This document shows, piece after piece, positions 9,413-17,313 of a stretch of DNA of 64,000 bases. The translations under genes and the position numbers were made by a program. Numbering within the stretch: position 1 is the first letter of the stretch; the number at the start of each line of letters is the position of its first letter. The notes under the pieces are model-generated. The model made no database searches and had not been told where the DNA came from. It saw nothing but the letters and a program-made list of their open reading frames with translations. The stretch is from Hyphomicrobium_B sp001006785. GTDB taxonomy: Bacteria; Pseudomonadota; Alphaproteobacteria; Rhizobiales; Hyphomicrobiaceae. The stretch spans positions 434,001-498,000 of the forward strand of contig NZ_CDHO01000003.1 of assembly GCF_001006785.1 (NCBI RefSeq). The letters run 5' to 3'.

Positions 9413-9580
9413 ATGGCAAAGCCGGTTACACAAAAGATCAAGTTGTTGTCGTCCGCTGGAACGGGCTTCTTCTACGTCACGAAGAAGAACCCGCGCACGT
9501 CGACCGAGAAGCTTGTTTTCAAGAAGTACGATCCCGTCGCGCGCAAGCACGTCGAGTTCAAGGAAACAAAGATTAAGTAA
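9413..9580 (+). CDS. rpmG: 50S ribosomal protein bL33
   Basis: A 55-residue basic protein of the large ribosomal subunit, of normal family length. The sequence shows MAKPVTQKIKLLSSAGTG at the N-terminus, then FYVTKKNPR and the KKYDPVARKHVEFKE core. It has no cysteines, so it is the zinc-independent form. It is monocistronic: its own promoter lies within the end of the NUDIX gene and a GC hairpin follows three bases after the stop. Confidence 0.97.
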   Translation: MAKPVTQKIKLLSSAGTGFFYVTKKNPRTSTEKLVFKKYDPVARKHVEFKETKIK

Positions 9581-9583
9581 TTA

Positions 9584-9606
9584 GACGCAGGGATTTAACC
9601 CGCGTC
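9584..9606 (+). terminator. possible terminator of rpmG
   Basis: GACGC (9584-9588) and GGG (9590-9592) pair with CCC (9599-9601) and GCGTC (9602-9606), with one bulged A and loop ATTTAA; a short T-rich tail follows. Confidence 0.5.
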
Positions 9607-9658
9607 CGTTTACTCGGAATTCCGTATTTTGAGATTGGTGGGAGCGCTGGCCGCATAA

Positions 9659-9728
9659 GTGGCCAGGGCTGAAAGCAAACTCGGCAGCGGGGTAAATCGT
9701 TCCGAGACAGCTTCACGACCCTGGCCAC
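9659..9728. ncRNA. candidate structured RNA (nested inverted repeats)
   Basis: A perfect 10-bp inverted repeat, GTGGCCAGGG (9659-9668) and CCCTGGCCAC (9719-9728), encloses CTG/CAG (9669-9671 with 9708-9710) and CTCGG/CCGAG (9680-9684 with 9702-9706). All arms nest in the right order and so could form one rod about 70 nt long. Either strand could be transcribed. The family is unknown. Confidence 0.35.
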
Positions 9729-9894
9729 AACCGGGCGAAGTTCAAAGAGGGCGTTGTTCCTCACCCAGCTTCACGATCGACCCTCTGCAACCGTTCGAGG
9801 AGGCCACTCGCGTGGTCACTCGGATCGATCCATCCCCGTCCTACCAGGCTATGCGGCGGGCCCGGCAGATCGGGAACTAAGGACGCCACGAACC

Positions 9895-9963
9895 CCAACT
9901 GGGCATCGTGACGCAAAGGCTCTTCGATTTCTCGTGGCCCCCCTTTGTCAACCGGGTAGTTGG
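9895..9963. repeat. second nested inverted-repeat set
   Basis: CCAACT (9895-9900) pairs with AGTTGG (9958-9963), and inside it CAAAGG (9914-9919) pairs with CCTTTG (9942-9947). It may be part of the same RNA as the structure at 9659-9728, or unrelated. Confidence 0.3.
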
Positions 9964-10147
9964 TGCCAGATAACGGTGCAGAAATCAAGAACTGCTTTAC
10001 CTGTTGCTCTGCAGTCACGATTCGCTTGCGCTGATCGCTCCCGCCCCGACTAATATTCTGGAAATGTGAGCCTTTTCCTTGGCAGCTCTGCGGCCTGAGC
10101 AAGGATATATGGCGCCGTCAATCCGAACAGCTGTGCTCTGCGGATGA

Positions 10148-11518
10148 CTATGCGGCGTCTGAAACGACCCGGTTCCGGCCCCGGCGCTTGGCCTTATAGA
10201 GCGCGTTGTCGGCCCGCTTGAACATGGACTCGGGTGTGTCTTGCGGGCTTTCGAGCGTCGCGATCCCGACGCTGGCCGTCACGCGGACGGTCTGTCCGCC
10301 CTCTATGGTGAACTCATCGGCGGCCACGCACGCCCGCAGCCGCTCTCCGATTTGATACGCGCGTTCAAGATCGGTATCCGGCATGATGATGACGAACTCT
10401 TCGCCGCCGAGACGGCAGGCGAGATCAACGCCGCGCGTATTACGCTTCAGCCGGACCGAAAACTCCTTCAGCACCGCATCGCCCGCATCGTGGCCGTGGG
10501 TATCGTTGACATCCTTGAAGTGATCAATGTCCGCCACGAGCATCGACAGGCTGCGCCCCGTGCGAATGGCTTCGGAAACCAGGGTCCTGAGATGCCCTTC
10601 CATGTAGCGCCGGTTGTGCAGCCCGGTCAGAGAATCCGTAACCGAAAGCTCGACGCTCTCCGCCAGCCGGTGCCGCAGGAAATCCGAATGACGCTTGCGC
10701 TTGATCTGCGTTTTGACGCGAGCGAGAAGCTCATGCCGGTCGATGGGACGCATCAGGTAATCGTTGACGCCCATATCGAGCCCGCGCAGCAGCCGCGCTT
10801 CGTCGCCCGGTGCGACCAACATGATGATCGGCAAATGCCGCGTGCGTTCGAGCGACCGCACCTGCGAGCACAAACGCAATCCATCGGCTCCGTCCAGCGA
10901 TAGGCTGACAACCAGCAGGTCGAAATTGCTTTCGGTAAGCTTCGCCAGCGCCGCGTGCATGTCGCGTTCAGCGAAGGCGTCATTGCCTTTCGAAAGAACA
11001 TCCAATAGGCGCGCCGCCGAACGCTCGTTGTCGTCGACGAGCAACACACGCCCGGAACGAGCCGACAAAGCCCGCGCATACGAACCGTCGTCGGGAATGC
11101 CCATGTCGCGGCCTGTCGAGGCCCGCATCATCATTTCATCGTTGAGCATTTTCAGGCGCGCGAGGTTTTTCACGCGCGTCACCAATGCGATATCGTCGAC
11201 GGGTTTCGTCAGAAAATCATCGGCTCCGCTTTCCAGCCCCTGCACCTTGTCGGAGGGCTGATCCAGCGCAGTCACCATGACGACCGGGATATGATGCGTT
11301 GCGTGGCTTGCCTTGATGTGGCGGCAGGTTTCAAACCCGTCCATTCCCGGCATCATGACGTCGAGCAGCACGACGTCGACGCTTTCGCGCTCCAGCAGGT
11401 CGAGCGCCTGTCGGCCGCTGTTCGCGGTCAGCACCTCGAAATACTCGGCCTGCAGCCGCGCCTCGAGAAGCTTCACATTGGCGAGAATATCATCGACGAC
11501 GAGTACGCGGGCGGTCAT
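10148..11518 (-). CDS. pleD: PleD-type diguanylate cyclase response regulator
   Basis: Makes cyclic di-GMP from GTP and couples cell-cycle phosphorylation to polar development. The 456-residue product has two receiver domains: the first with VDDILAN and the phosphoacceptor aspartate in VVLLDVMMPGMDG (about residue 53), the second degenerate (about 155-275). A C-terminal GGEEF domain follows (ACRLGGEEFVI). An RxxD inhibitory site (RGVD) lies five residues before GGEEF, so product inhibition is expected. It starts 6 bp after the divK stop, in the same order as in Caulobacter, and is probably co-transcribed with it. Confidence 0.95.
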   Translation of the reverse strand: MTARVLVVDDILANVKLLEARLQAEYFEVLTANSGRQALDLLERESVDVVLLDVMMPGMDGFETCRHIKASHATHHIPVVMVTALDQPSDKVQGLESGADDFLTKPVDDIALVTRVKNLARLKMLNDEMMMRASTGRDMGIPDDGSYARALSARSGRVLLVDDNERSAARLLDVLSKGNDAFAERDMHAALAKLTESNFDLLVVSLSLDGADGLRLCSQVRSLERTRHLPIIMLVAPGDEARLLRGLDMGVNDYLMRPIDRHELLARVKTQIKRKRHSDFLRHRLAESVELSVTDSLTGLHNRRYMEGHLRTLVSEAIRTGRSLSMLVADIDHFKDVNDTHGHDAGDAVLKEFSVRLKRNTRGVDLACRLGGEEFVIIMPDTDLERAYQIGERLRACVAADEFTIEGGQTVRVTASVGIATLESPQDTPESMFKRADNALYKAKRRGRNRVVSDAA

Positions 11519-11524
11519 GGAGCT

Positions 11525-11905
11525 TTACGATTTCGAGGGACCTATGAATTTGCGAACGGTCTCAAGAAAGGTCATCACCGAAATCGGCTTGGAGACATAC
11601 GCCTCGCAGCCACCTGATCTGATGCGCTCCTCGTCGCCTTTCATCGCGAACGCGGTAACGGCGACGACCGGAATCCGGCACAGTTCGTCATCGTCCTTGA
11701 GCCATTTCGTGACCTCGAGCCCAGAGACCTCGGGCAACTGAATGTCCATGAGGATGAGATCGGGGCGATGCTTCCGCGCCAGTTCCAGGGCTTCGAACCC
11801 GTTGCGCGTCTGGATCGTCTTATAGCCGTGGGCCGCAAGCAGATCGTTGAAGAGCTTCATATTGAGCTCGTTGTCCTCGACGATCAGGACCGATTGCGTC
11901 GCCAC
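11525..11905 (-). CDS. divK: single-domain response regulator DivK
   Basis: An essential cell-polarity regulator in alphaproteobacteria, phosphorylated by DivJ and dephosphorylated by PleC-type kinases. The 126-residue product is one receiver domain: IVEDNELNMKLFNDLL, phosphoacceptor aspartate in LILMDIQLP, switch residues in VAVTAFAMKGDEE, and the lysine in YVSKPI. The GTG at 11905 has GGAG 7 bases upstream and gives the normal family length; ATGs at 11959 and 11974 would add an untypical N-terminal extension. Divergent from the DUF3572 gene. Confidence 0.95.
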   Translation of the reverse strand: MATQSVLIVEDNELNMKLFNDLLAAHGYKTIQTRNGFEALELARKHRPDLILMDIQLPEVSGLEVTKWLKDDDELCRIPVVAVTAFAMKGDEERIRSGGCEAYVSKPISVMTFLETVRKFIGPSKS

Positions 11906-12066
11906 GCGCGGCTCCGCGCCGCGACGCTCGACGTTGGTTCGGGTTTCCTGATACGTCATGGCAACCGCCCACACTCCCTACGGCAGTTTCTGCACCGATT
12001 CTCGGCTAAACCATTGACCTACTTTGACGCCAAAAGCCGTAACCAACAGTTAACAGCAGGACGCGC

Positions 12067-12354
12067 ATGCCTCGGTTAAGACCTGATCGAATCACTCCCG
12101 ACGACGCTGAGACGATCGCATTGCAGGCCTTGGGATTCCTGGCTGACGACCCGCAACGCGTGTCGCGCTTTCTGTCGCTGACCGGGACCGATCCGAGACA
12201 GCTACGCGCCGAAGCAAAAAACCGGGATTTTCAGGTGGCAACGCTGGATTACATGCTCAGCGACGAGAGCTTGCTGCTCGCGTTCTGCCAGGAGGCGGGG
12301 ATTGATCCGATCGCGATAGGCCCGGCGCACGCCCTGCTCAGCGGGCAGACCTGA
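12067..12354 (+). CDS. DUF3572 family protein
   Basis: A 95-residue soluble protein with the family pattern AETIALQALGFLADDP and FLSLTGTDP, then LDYMLSDESLLLAFC. Function unknown. AGGA lies six bases before the ATG. It is divergent from divK-pleD, an arrangement I recall from other alphaproteobacteria. Confidence 0.85.
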   Translation: MPRLRPDRITPDDAETIALQALGFLADDPQRVSRFLSLTGTDPRQLRAEAKNRDFQVATLDYMLSDESLLLAFCQEAGIDPIAIGPAHALLSGQT

Positions 12355-12418
12355 ACCAGGTTACCGCCTCGGAGTTGCATCAGCCGGAGGCTTCAGCCTG
12401 TGCTAACGATGATCGAAT

Positions 12419-13291
12419 TTAGCGAGCGCTGGCCGACGCCGGGCACTTACCCGGTTCGAGGAACGTCAGCTCCTTAAGCTCGCCTTTGATCGCGAACTCG
12501 CCGTAGTCGATCTTCAGATCGCTGGTCACGCCGTCCTCGAAATACCGGAACGAAAGCTCGTAGGCCGGAAGCTGATCTTCCTGATCCTTGCCGGCATCGA
12601 AATAGCTGATCGACATCGGCCACGAGGCAACGCCGGCGAGTTTCTCACCGCCCTTGGCAGCGGCCGAAAGCGGCTTGGCGCCCGGCGCGTACTCGCGCCC
12701 GATGGCTGTGCTCGTCAGATAATACTTCTCGCCCTTTTCCGAGCCGTCATAGAGGTTGGCCGTCAAAAGCTTGACGCCGTTCTTCGCCGCCTGAACGAGC
12801 GTCGAGGCGTGCTGCATCGGAAAATAAATGTCGTTCGGCAGCGCCACGCGCTTCTTCGACGGCTTCACGAGATCGACACCGACCACTGGCGTCGTGCCTT
12901 TCGAGCGGGCGGCATCGCCCTGGCTCGCATCCGCCAACTCGTCATTCTGATACTGCGTCGAAGAAAATCTGAGCTTCTTGCCGTCCGCGTCTTCCCAGCT
13001 CGAATTCCGGAGATCGCTCAGCGTTTCGGTGCCTTCCTGGTTCGTCATCACGGTGACGAAGCGCATGTTCTGCGTATAGCCGTCGCACGACGAGCCGTTC
13101 AGCTCGTACACCATGCGGCCCGCAACACCCGAGACACCTGCTCCCGCGCTCGAATCCGCGAGCGACAGTTCATAGACCGCGCGATGCGGAGCGAAATGCA
13201 CCGGCTCTTGCGCTCCTGCCGGAGCCGCCCACGCCAGTCCGGCGAGAGCCGCGAACACGCTCCGGGCGCTGATTTCAATCCGGCTGGTCAT
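12419..13291 (-). CDS. eipB: EipB-type periplasmic envelope protein (DUF1849)
   Basis: EipB is a periplasmic beta-spiral protein needed for envelope integrity in Brucella. The 290-residue product starts with a signal peptide (SVFAALAGLAWAAPAGAQ), has the family opening HFAPHRAVYELSL, and keeps two cysteines, in SSCDGY and near the C-terminus in PGKCP; in EipB the equivalent pair forms a disulfide. ATG 13291 places the signal peptide at the N-terminus; the frame is open to an earlier ATG at 13339 that would add 16 polar residues. Confidence 0.9.
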   Translation of the reverse strand: MTSRIEISARSVFAALAGLAWAAPAGAQEPVHFAPHRAVYELSLADSSAGAGVSGVAGRMVYELNGSSCDGYTQNMRFVTVMTNQEGTETLSDLRNSSWEDADGKKLRFSSTQYQNDELADASQGDAARSKGTTPVVGVDLVKPSKKRVALPNDIYFPMQHASTLVQAAKNGVKLLTANLYDGSEKGEKYYLTSTAIGREYAPGAKPLSAAAKGGEKLAGVASWPMSISYFDAGKDQEDQLPAYELSFRYFEDGVTSDLKIDYGEFAIKGELKELTFLEPGKCPASASAR

Positions 13292-13421
13292 CGGCGTTCG
13301 CTCACTTTCGCGACAAGGCAGTATTTCATATTGCCCCAATCTAAAGGGTCAATAAAGGCATTGCAAAGAGGCGCCACGACGGCCAATTCTCGCCTGCTCG
13401 CTGGAAACTAAAGGAAAAGTC

Positions 13422-13883
13422 ATGTCGGATGCTGAACGGCGCCTCGCGGATCTGGGCCTGAAACTGCCAGAGGCTCCGCAACCCGTCGCCAATTATGTGC
13501 CTCACATCGTATCCGGCGACCAACTTTTCATTTCCGGCCAGATCGCCAAGGACGAGACCGGACGCGTGTTAACCGGCTTGCTTGGAACCGACGTCTCGGT
13601 CGAGGACGGGCGCATCGCCGCCCGCTTCGCAGCCCTTAGTCTGTTGGCGCAAGCCAAGGCCGCACTTGGAACCCTGGACCGCATCGCCCAGGTTTTGCGC
13701 GTGACCGGCTTCGTCGCCTCCGCACCGGGATTTTACGAGCAGCCCACCGTGATCAACGGCGCATCCGATCTGCTCGTCGCCGCGTTGGGAGACGCGGGAC
13801 GCCACACGCGTTCCGCCGTCGGCGTGGCGAACCTTCCGCTCAACACATGCGTTGAAATCGACGCGATCATCAAAGTCCGTTAG
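13422..13883 (+). CDS. RidA/YjgF family protein
   Basis: RidA proteins hydrolyse reactive enamine/imine intermediates from amino-acid metabolism; this member belongs to the longer subgroup, for which activity is less certain. The 153-residue product shows VPHIVSGDQLFISGQIAKDE, AQAKAALGTLDRIAQVLRVTGFV and RSAVGVANLPLNTCVEIDAI. The catalytic arginine region (HTRSAVG) is present. AAGGAAAA precedes the ATG. It lies 3 bp before the GDPD gene and divergent from eipB. Confidence 0.9.
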   Translation: MSDAERRLADLGLKLPEAPQPVANYVPHIVSGDQLFISGQIAKDETGRVLTGLLGTDVSVEDGRIAARFAALSLLAQAKAALGTLDRIAQVLRVTGFVASAPGFYEQPTVINGASDLLVAALGDAGRHTRSAVGVANLPLNTCVEIDAIIKVR

Positions 13884-13886
13884 GCC

Positions 13887-14636
13887 ATGCTCGACCGCGC
13901 GACATTCCTGCGTCCCATTGCGCATCGCGGACTGCACAACGCGAAACGCGGGATCGTCGAAAATACCGGCCCCGCATTCGAAGCGGCGATCGCCAAAGGC
14001 TACGGCATCGAATGCGATGTGCGTCCGGCCGCCGACGGCTTGCCGGTCGTATTTCATGATGAAGCGCTGCCGCGCCTCGTCGCCGGTCGCGGCCCGGTTG
14101 CCAAAATCACGGAACGGCAGCTTCAATCGCTACGCCATCGCGTCGGTGGCGCGCCGATCCTGACCTTCGACGATTTGCTCGAACTGGTTTCGGGGCGCGT
14201 GCCCTTGCTCGTCGAAATCAAGAGCGAATGGCATCCGCCGCAGAAATCGTTTCTCGCCAAACTCGCCGCGTCCGCCTCCGCCTATCGCGGACCGATCGCG
14301 CTGATGTCGTTCGACCCCGCCGTGATGACCGTGATCCGTTCGCTCGCTCCGAAACTGCCGCGCGGCATGATCTCGGGCAGCTATGTTGGCGCGGGATGGT
14401 GGTCGCGCAAAATCAGCGCGAAGCGCGGAGCCGCACTGCGCGATCTATTGGAATCCGCTCCCGTCGCACCCGATTTTTACGCCTACGACGTGAACGCGCT
14501 TCCGACGCCGGTCACGGAATACGCGCGCATCGTGCAGGGTCTTCCGCTGCTCACCTGGACAGTCCGAACCGCGAAACAGCGGCGCATCGCGGCGAGTTTC
14601 GCCGACGCCATGATTTTCGAAGGCTTCGAGCCATAG
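13887..14636 (+). CDS. glycerophosphodiester phosphodiesterase
   Basis: Hydrolyses glycerophosphodiesters to glycerol-3-phosphate and an alcohol. The 249-residue product shows the family metal and catalytic residues: IAHRGLH (about residue 13), ENT, GIECDVRPAADG and VVFHDE. No signal peptide is present, so it is probably cytosolic, like UgpQ. It is coupled to the upstream RidA-family gene with 3 bp between them. Confidence 0.92.
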   Translation: MLDRATFLRPIAHRGLHNAKRGIVENTGPAFEAAIAKGYGIECDVRPAADGLPVVFHDEALPRLVAGRGPVAKITERQLQSLRHRVGGAPILTFDDLLELVSGRVPLLVEIKSEWHPPQKSFLAKLAASASAYRGPIALMSFDPAVMTVIRSLAPKLPRGMISGSYVGAGWWSRKISAKRGAALRDLLESAPVAPDFYAYDVNALPTPVTEYARIVQGLPLLTWTVRTAKQRRIAASFADAMIFEGFEP

Positions 14637-14760
14637 GTCAGCGCCAGAAATACTGGCTCCGCTGGACATCCGGCGCACACCAGATCTGCCCTCGCGGCGC
14701 TTTGATCGGCGATTACGCCATTGCATAAATCCGTTGTGTCCGGTTCAATTCGTTGAGTTC

Positions 14761-15933
14761 ATGCCGACATCATCCGACGCCGTAGTCAAATTCATACCGT
14801 CCATTGCAGCAGTCGGCGCTGAGCAATGGGACGCGTGCGCAAATCCTGATCCAACCACGTTCAATCCGTTCGTCTCGCACGCGTTCCTGAAGGCGCTGGA
14901 AGTCTCGAACTCAGTCGGCCGTGGAAGCGGCTGGCTGCCGCGCCATCTCATCCTCGAAGATGACACCGGCGCCATTGCCGCCGCCGCGCCCGCCTACGTC
15001 AAATCGCACAGCCAGGGCGAATACGTTTTCGACCATGCCTGGGCGGAAGCCTACGAACAGGCCGGCGGACATTATTATCCGAAGCTGCAGATCGCGGTGC
15101 CGTTCACGCCGGTGCCCGGACCACGGCTCCTCGTGAAGCCCGGCCCGCGAGCCAACGCGGACGAGCAGTTGCTCGCAGCGGCATCGATCGAGCTTGCACG
15201 TCAGGGCGGGCTGTCGTCTGTGCACTTGACGTTTCTATCCGCCGATGCCGCCGAGCGCCTGCGTGGGATTGGTTTTCTGACGCGCACCGGCCAGCAGTTT
15301 CACTGGCAGAACCGCGACTACACGTCGTTCGACGATTTTCTCGCAAGCCTCGCCTCGCGAAAGCGCAAAGCGATCCGCAAGGAACGCCAGGCCGCCGTCG
15401 CGCCGGGGATCGAGATCGAGCACGTCACCGGCCGCGACATCACCGAAGCGCACTGGGACGCGATGTTCGCGTTCTACATCGACACCGGCAATCGCAAGTG
15501 GGGCCGGCCCTATCTCAACCGCGTGTTCTTTTCCGAACTCGGACAGACGATGCCGGAAAGCTGTCTGCTCGTCCTAGCGAAACGCGACGGCCGCTATATC
15601 GCCGGCGCGTTGAACCTCATCGGCGGCGATTGCCTCTATGGCCGCTACTGGGGGTCAACCGAGCATCATCCCGCTCTGCATTTCGAAATCTGCTACTATC
15701 AGGCCATCGATTTCGCGATCAGCCGCAAACTGGCGCGCGTCGAGGCGGGCGCGCAGGGCGAGCACAAACTGGCGCGCGGCTATCTCCCGGTCGAGACCTA
15801 CTCCGCCCACTGGCTTTCAGACCCCGGCCTGCATCGCGCCGTCGAGCGGTTCCTCAAAAAGGAGCGAGCGCTTGTCACGCAATACTCTGCCGACTTGACC
15901 GACCTTGGTCCCTATCGCAAAGACGACGCCTAG
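14761..15933 (+). CDS. GNAT-fold protein of the peptidogalycan (DUF482) family
   Basis: A cytosolic protein of 390 residues with the family pattern FNPFVSHAFLKALE near the N-terminus, YYPKLQIAVPFTPVPGPRLL in the middle, and the C-terminal GNAT half (RKRKAIRKER, GRYIAGALNLIGGDCLYGRYWG, VEAGAQGEHKLARGY). The acceptor is unknown. ATG 14761 is preferred to a TTG at 14734. The TAG stop is supplied by the CTAGAG end of the adjacent dispersed repeat. Confidence 0.88.
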   Translation: MPTSSDAVVKFIPSIAAVGAEQWDACANPDPTTFNPFVSHAFLKALEVSNSVGRGSGWLPRHLILEDDTGAIAAAAPAYVKSHSQGEYVFDHAWAEAYEQAGGHYYPKLQIAVPFTPVPGPRLLVKPGPRANADEQLLAAASIELARQGGLSSVHLTFLSADAAERLRGIGFLTRTGQQFHWQNRDYTSFDDFLASLASRKRKAIRKERQAAVAPGIEIEHVTGRDITEAHWDAMFAFYIDTGNRKWGRPYLNRVFFSELGQTMPESCLLVLAKRDGRYIAGALNLIGGDCLYGRYWGSTEHHPALHFEICYYQAIDFAISRKLARVEAGAQGEHKLARGYLPVETYSAHWLSDPGLHRAVERFLKKERALVTQYSADLTDLGPYRKDDA

Positions 15934-16035
15934 AGTGCTTCCGGAAAAGTGGGAACAGGATTTCCGATAAGAAGCGCGACAAAACGAAGGCCTGGAGCCT
16001 CCCGCGATTCAGCGAAAAGCGGCAAGGCTCTAGGG
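15930..16035. repeat. dispersed 106-bp repeat with CTAGAG/CTCTAG ends
   Basis: Starts CTAGAGTGCTTCC (15930) and ends GGCTCTAG (16035). It contains GGAAAAGTGGGAAC, TTTCCGATAAGAAGCG and CGCGATTCAGCGAAAAGCGG, a string I recognise from memory as an intergenic element present in many copies in Hyphomicrobiales genomes. Only one copy is seen here. The reciprocal ends suggest a small non-autonomous element or a structured intergenic repeat. Confidence 0.65.
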
Positions 16036-16086
16036 CACGTGCGGATGGGCCGGACGTGTAAAAAGCCAGCGCGAGCGAGCCTCATC

Positions 16087-16509
16087 ATGTCCTATGACAC
16101 GAACAACATTTTCGCGAAGATCCTGCGCGGCGAAATCCCATGCCACAAGGTCTACGAGGACGCCGACGCCATCGCCTTCATGGATGTGATGCCGCAATCG
16201 CCGGGGCACGCGCTGATCCTTCCTAAATCGGCCTCGCGCAATCTCCTCGACGCCGATCCGGCTGTGCTCGCGAAAATCATCCCGCTCGTGCAGAAAGTCG
16301 CGGTCGCCGCGAAATCGGCTTTCGACGCTGACGGCGTCAGCATCGCGCAATTCAACGAAACCGCAGGCGGGCAGACGGTCTTCCACCTGCATTTCCACGT
16401 CATCCCGCGTTACGAAGGCAAGCCGCTGAACACGCACGCGCGCAACATGGAAGACAACGCGGTGCTCGCAACCAATGCCGAAAAGCTGAAGGCGGCGCTC
16501 GCGGCGTAA
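16087..16509 (+). CDS. HIT family hydrolase
   Basis: A histidine-triad nucleotide-binding protein of 140 residues, probably a phosphoramidase or Ap4A-type hydrolase. Motifs: IFAKILRGEIPCHKVYED at the N-terminus, PQSPGHALILPK, QFNETAGGQTVFHLHFHVIP with the HxHxH triad. The ATG at 16087 gives the standard start; the longer upstream frame runs through the dispersed repeat. Confidence 0.95.
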   Translation: MSYDTNNIFAKILRGEIPCHKVYEDADAIAFMDVMPQSPGHALILPKSASRNLLDADPAVLAKIIPLVQKVAVAAKSAFDADGVSIAQFNETAGGQTVFHLHFHVIPRYEGKPLNTHARNMEDNAVLATNAEKLKAALAA

Positions 16510-16583
16510 GCCGGAACCGCGCTCGGCTTCAAGGATTTGGTCTGATACGCTCGAGACATCAGGCTGAACGGGAGTTGACGCTC

Positions 16584-17225
16584 ATGGCTTTGATCCTTGT
16601 AATCGGCGCGAGCCGCGGCATCGGACTGGAAACAGTGAAGGCGGCGCTCGCAGCGGGCCATAAGGTGCGCGCCTTCGCACGATCGGCCCCATCGATCGAT
16701 ATTTCGGATCCCAATCTCACGAAGATCACCGGCGACGCGCGCGTGCGGGGCGAGGTTGCAGCAGCCGTGCAAGGCGTCGACGCTGTGATCTACGCTGTCG
16801 GAGCGACCAGCCTATCGGATTTGCTTTTCGGAACGACGTTGTTTTCCGATTCAACGCGCGCACTCGTCGAGGCGATGCAAGGCGCCGGCGTTCGCCGACT
16901 GATGATGGTGACGGGCGCCGGTGCCGGAAACAGCCGCGGCCGCATCAATTTCCTTTATGACAACCTGATTTTTCCGCTCGTGCTGCAACGGGCCTATAAC
17001 GACAAGGACATCGCCGAAGACATCGTCGAAAAAAGCGGGCTCGACTGGACGATCGCGCGACCCGGTGGGCTGACGAACAGACCTGCGACAGGGCGCTACA
17101 AAATCCTGAATGAGCCGAAGGACTGGCGCGGCGGCTTCATCTCGCGCACCGACGTCGCGAATTTTCTCGTCAAGCATCTCGACGATGCAACGCTCTTTGG
17201 AAAAACGCCGCTCCTGGTCGATTGA
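16584..17225 (+). CDS. NAD(P)-binding atypical SDR
   Basis: A 213-residue single-domain Rossmann protein of the atypical SDR/NmrA-like group (SDR_a5 type). It has VIGASRGIG at the N-terminus, DAVIYAVGA, MMVTGAGAGN and the ARPGGLTN segment. No clear YxxxK catalytic pair is visible, so it may be a sensor or an isomerase/reductase of unknown substrate. GGGAG lies 9 bases before ATG 16584. A distant paralogue lies at 33525-34214. Confidence 0.85.
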   Translation: MALILVIGASRGIGLETVKAALAAGHKVRAFARSAPSIDISDPNLTKITGDARVRGEVAAAVQGVDAVIYAVGATSLSDLLFGTTLFSDSTRALVEAMQGAGVRRLMMVTGAGAGNSRGRINFLYDNLIFPLVLQRAYNDKDIAEDIVEKSGLDWTIARPGGLTNRPATGRYKILNEPKDWRGGFISRTDVANFLVKHLDDATLFGKTPLLVD

Positions 17226-17255
17226 CAACCTGACAAAGAAAATCCTGCCAAAGAA

Positions 17256-17284
17256 AAAGAGCGCGGCCTGGACCGCGCTCTTTT
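17256..17284. terminator. bidirectional terminator between SDR and clpA
   Basis: AAAGAGCGCGG and CCGCGCTCTTT form a perfect stem around CCTGGA, with a T run on the plus side and the matching A run giving Ts on the minus side. It serves the two convergent genes. Confidence 0.9.
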
Positions 17285-17313
17285 CAATCCCAGTCGCGCG
17301 GTGATCCGCGCAA

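Larger units (their letters stand above)
9607..10147. other. 540-bp stretch without a convincing gene
   Basis: Between rpmG and the end of pleD. Open frames are present on both strands, the longest on the minus strand at 9761-10102 (113 residues), but none shows a recognisable family, a ribosome site or a natural amino-acid pattern. The stretch contains two sets of nested inverted repeats (listed separately), so it may encode a structured RNA or be a decayed gene. No tRNA, SRP RNA, RNase P or tmRNA signature was recognised. Confidence 0.5.

Noticed and set aside
9761..10102. A 113-codon minus-strand frame in the rpmG-pleD gap
   Set aside because: Partly natural-looking, but no family, no ribosome site, and it crosses the nested inverted repeats; kept only as an unexplained region.
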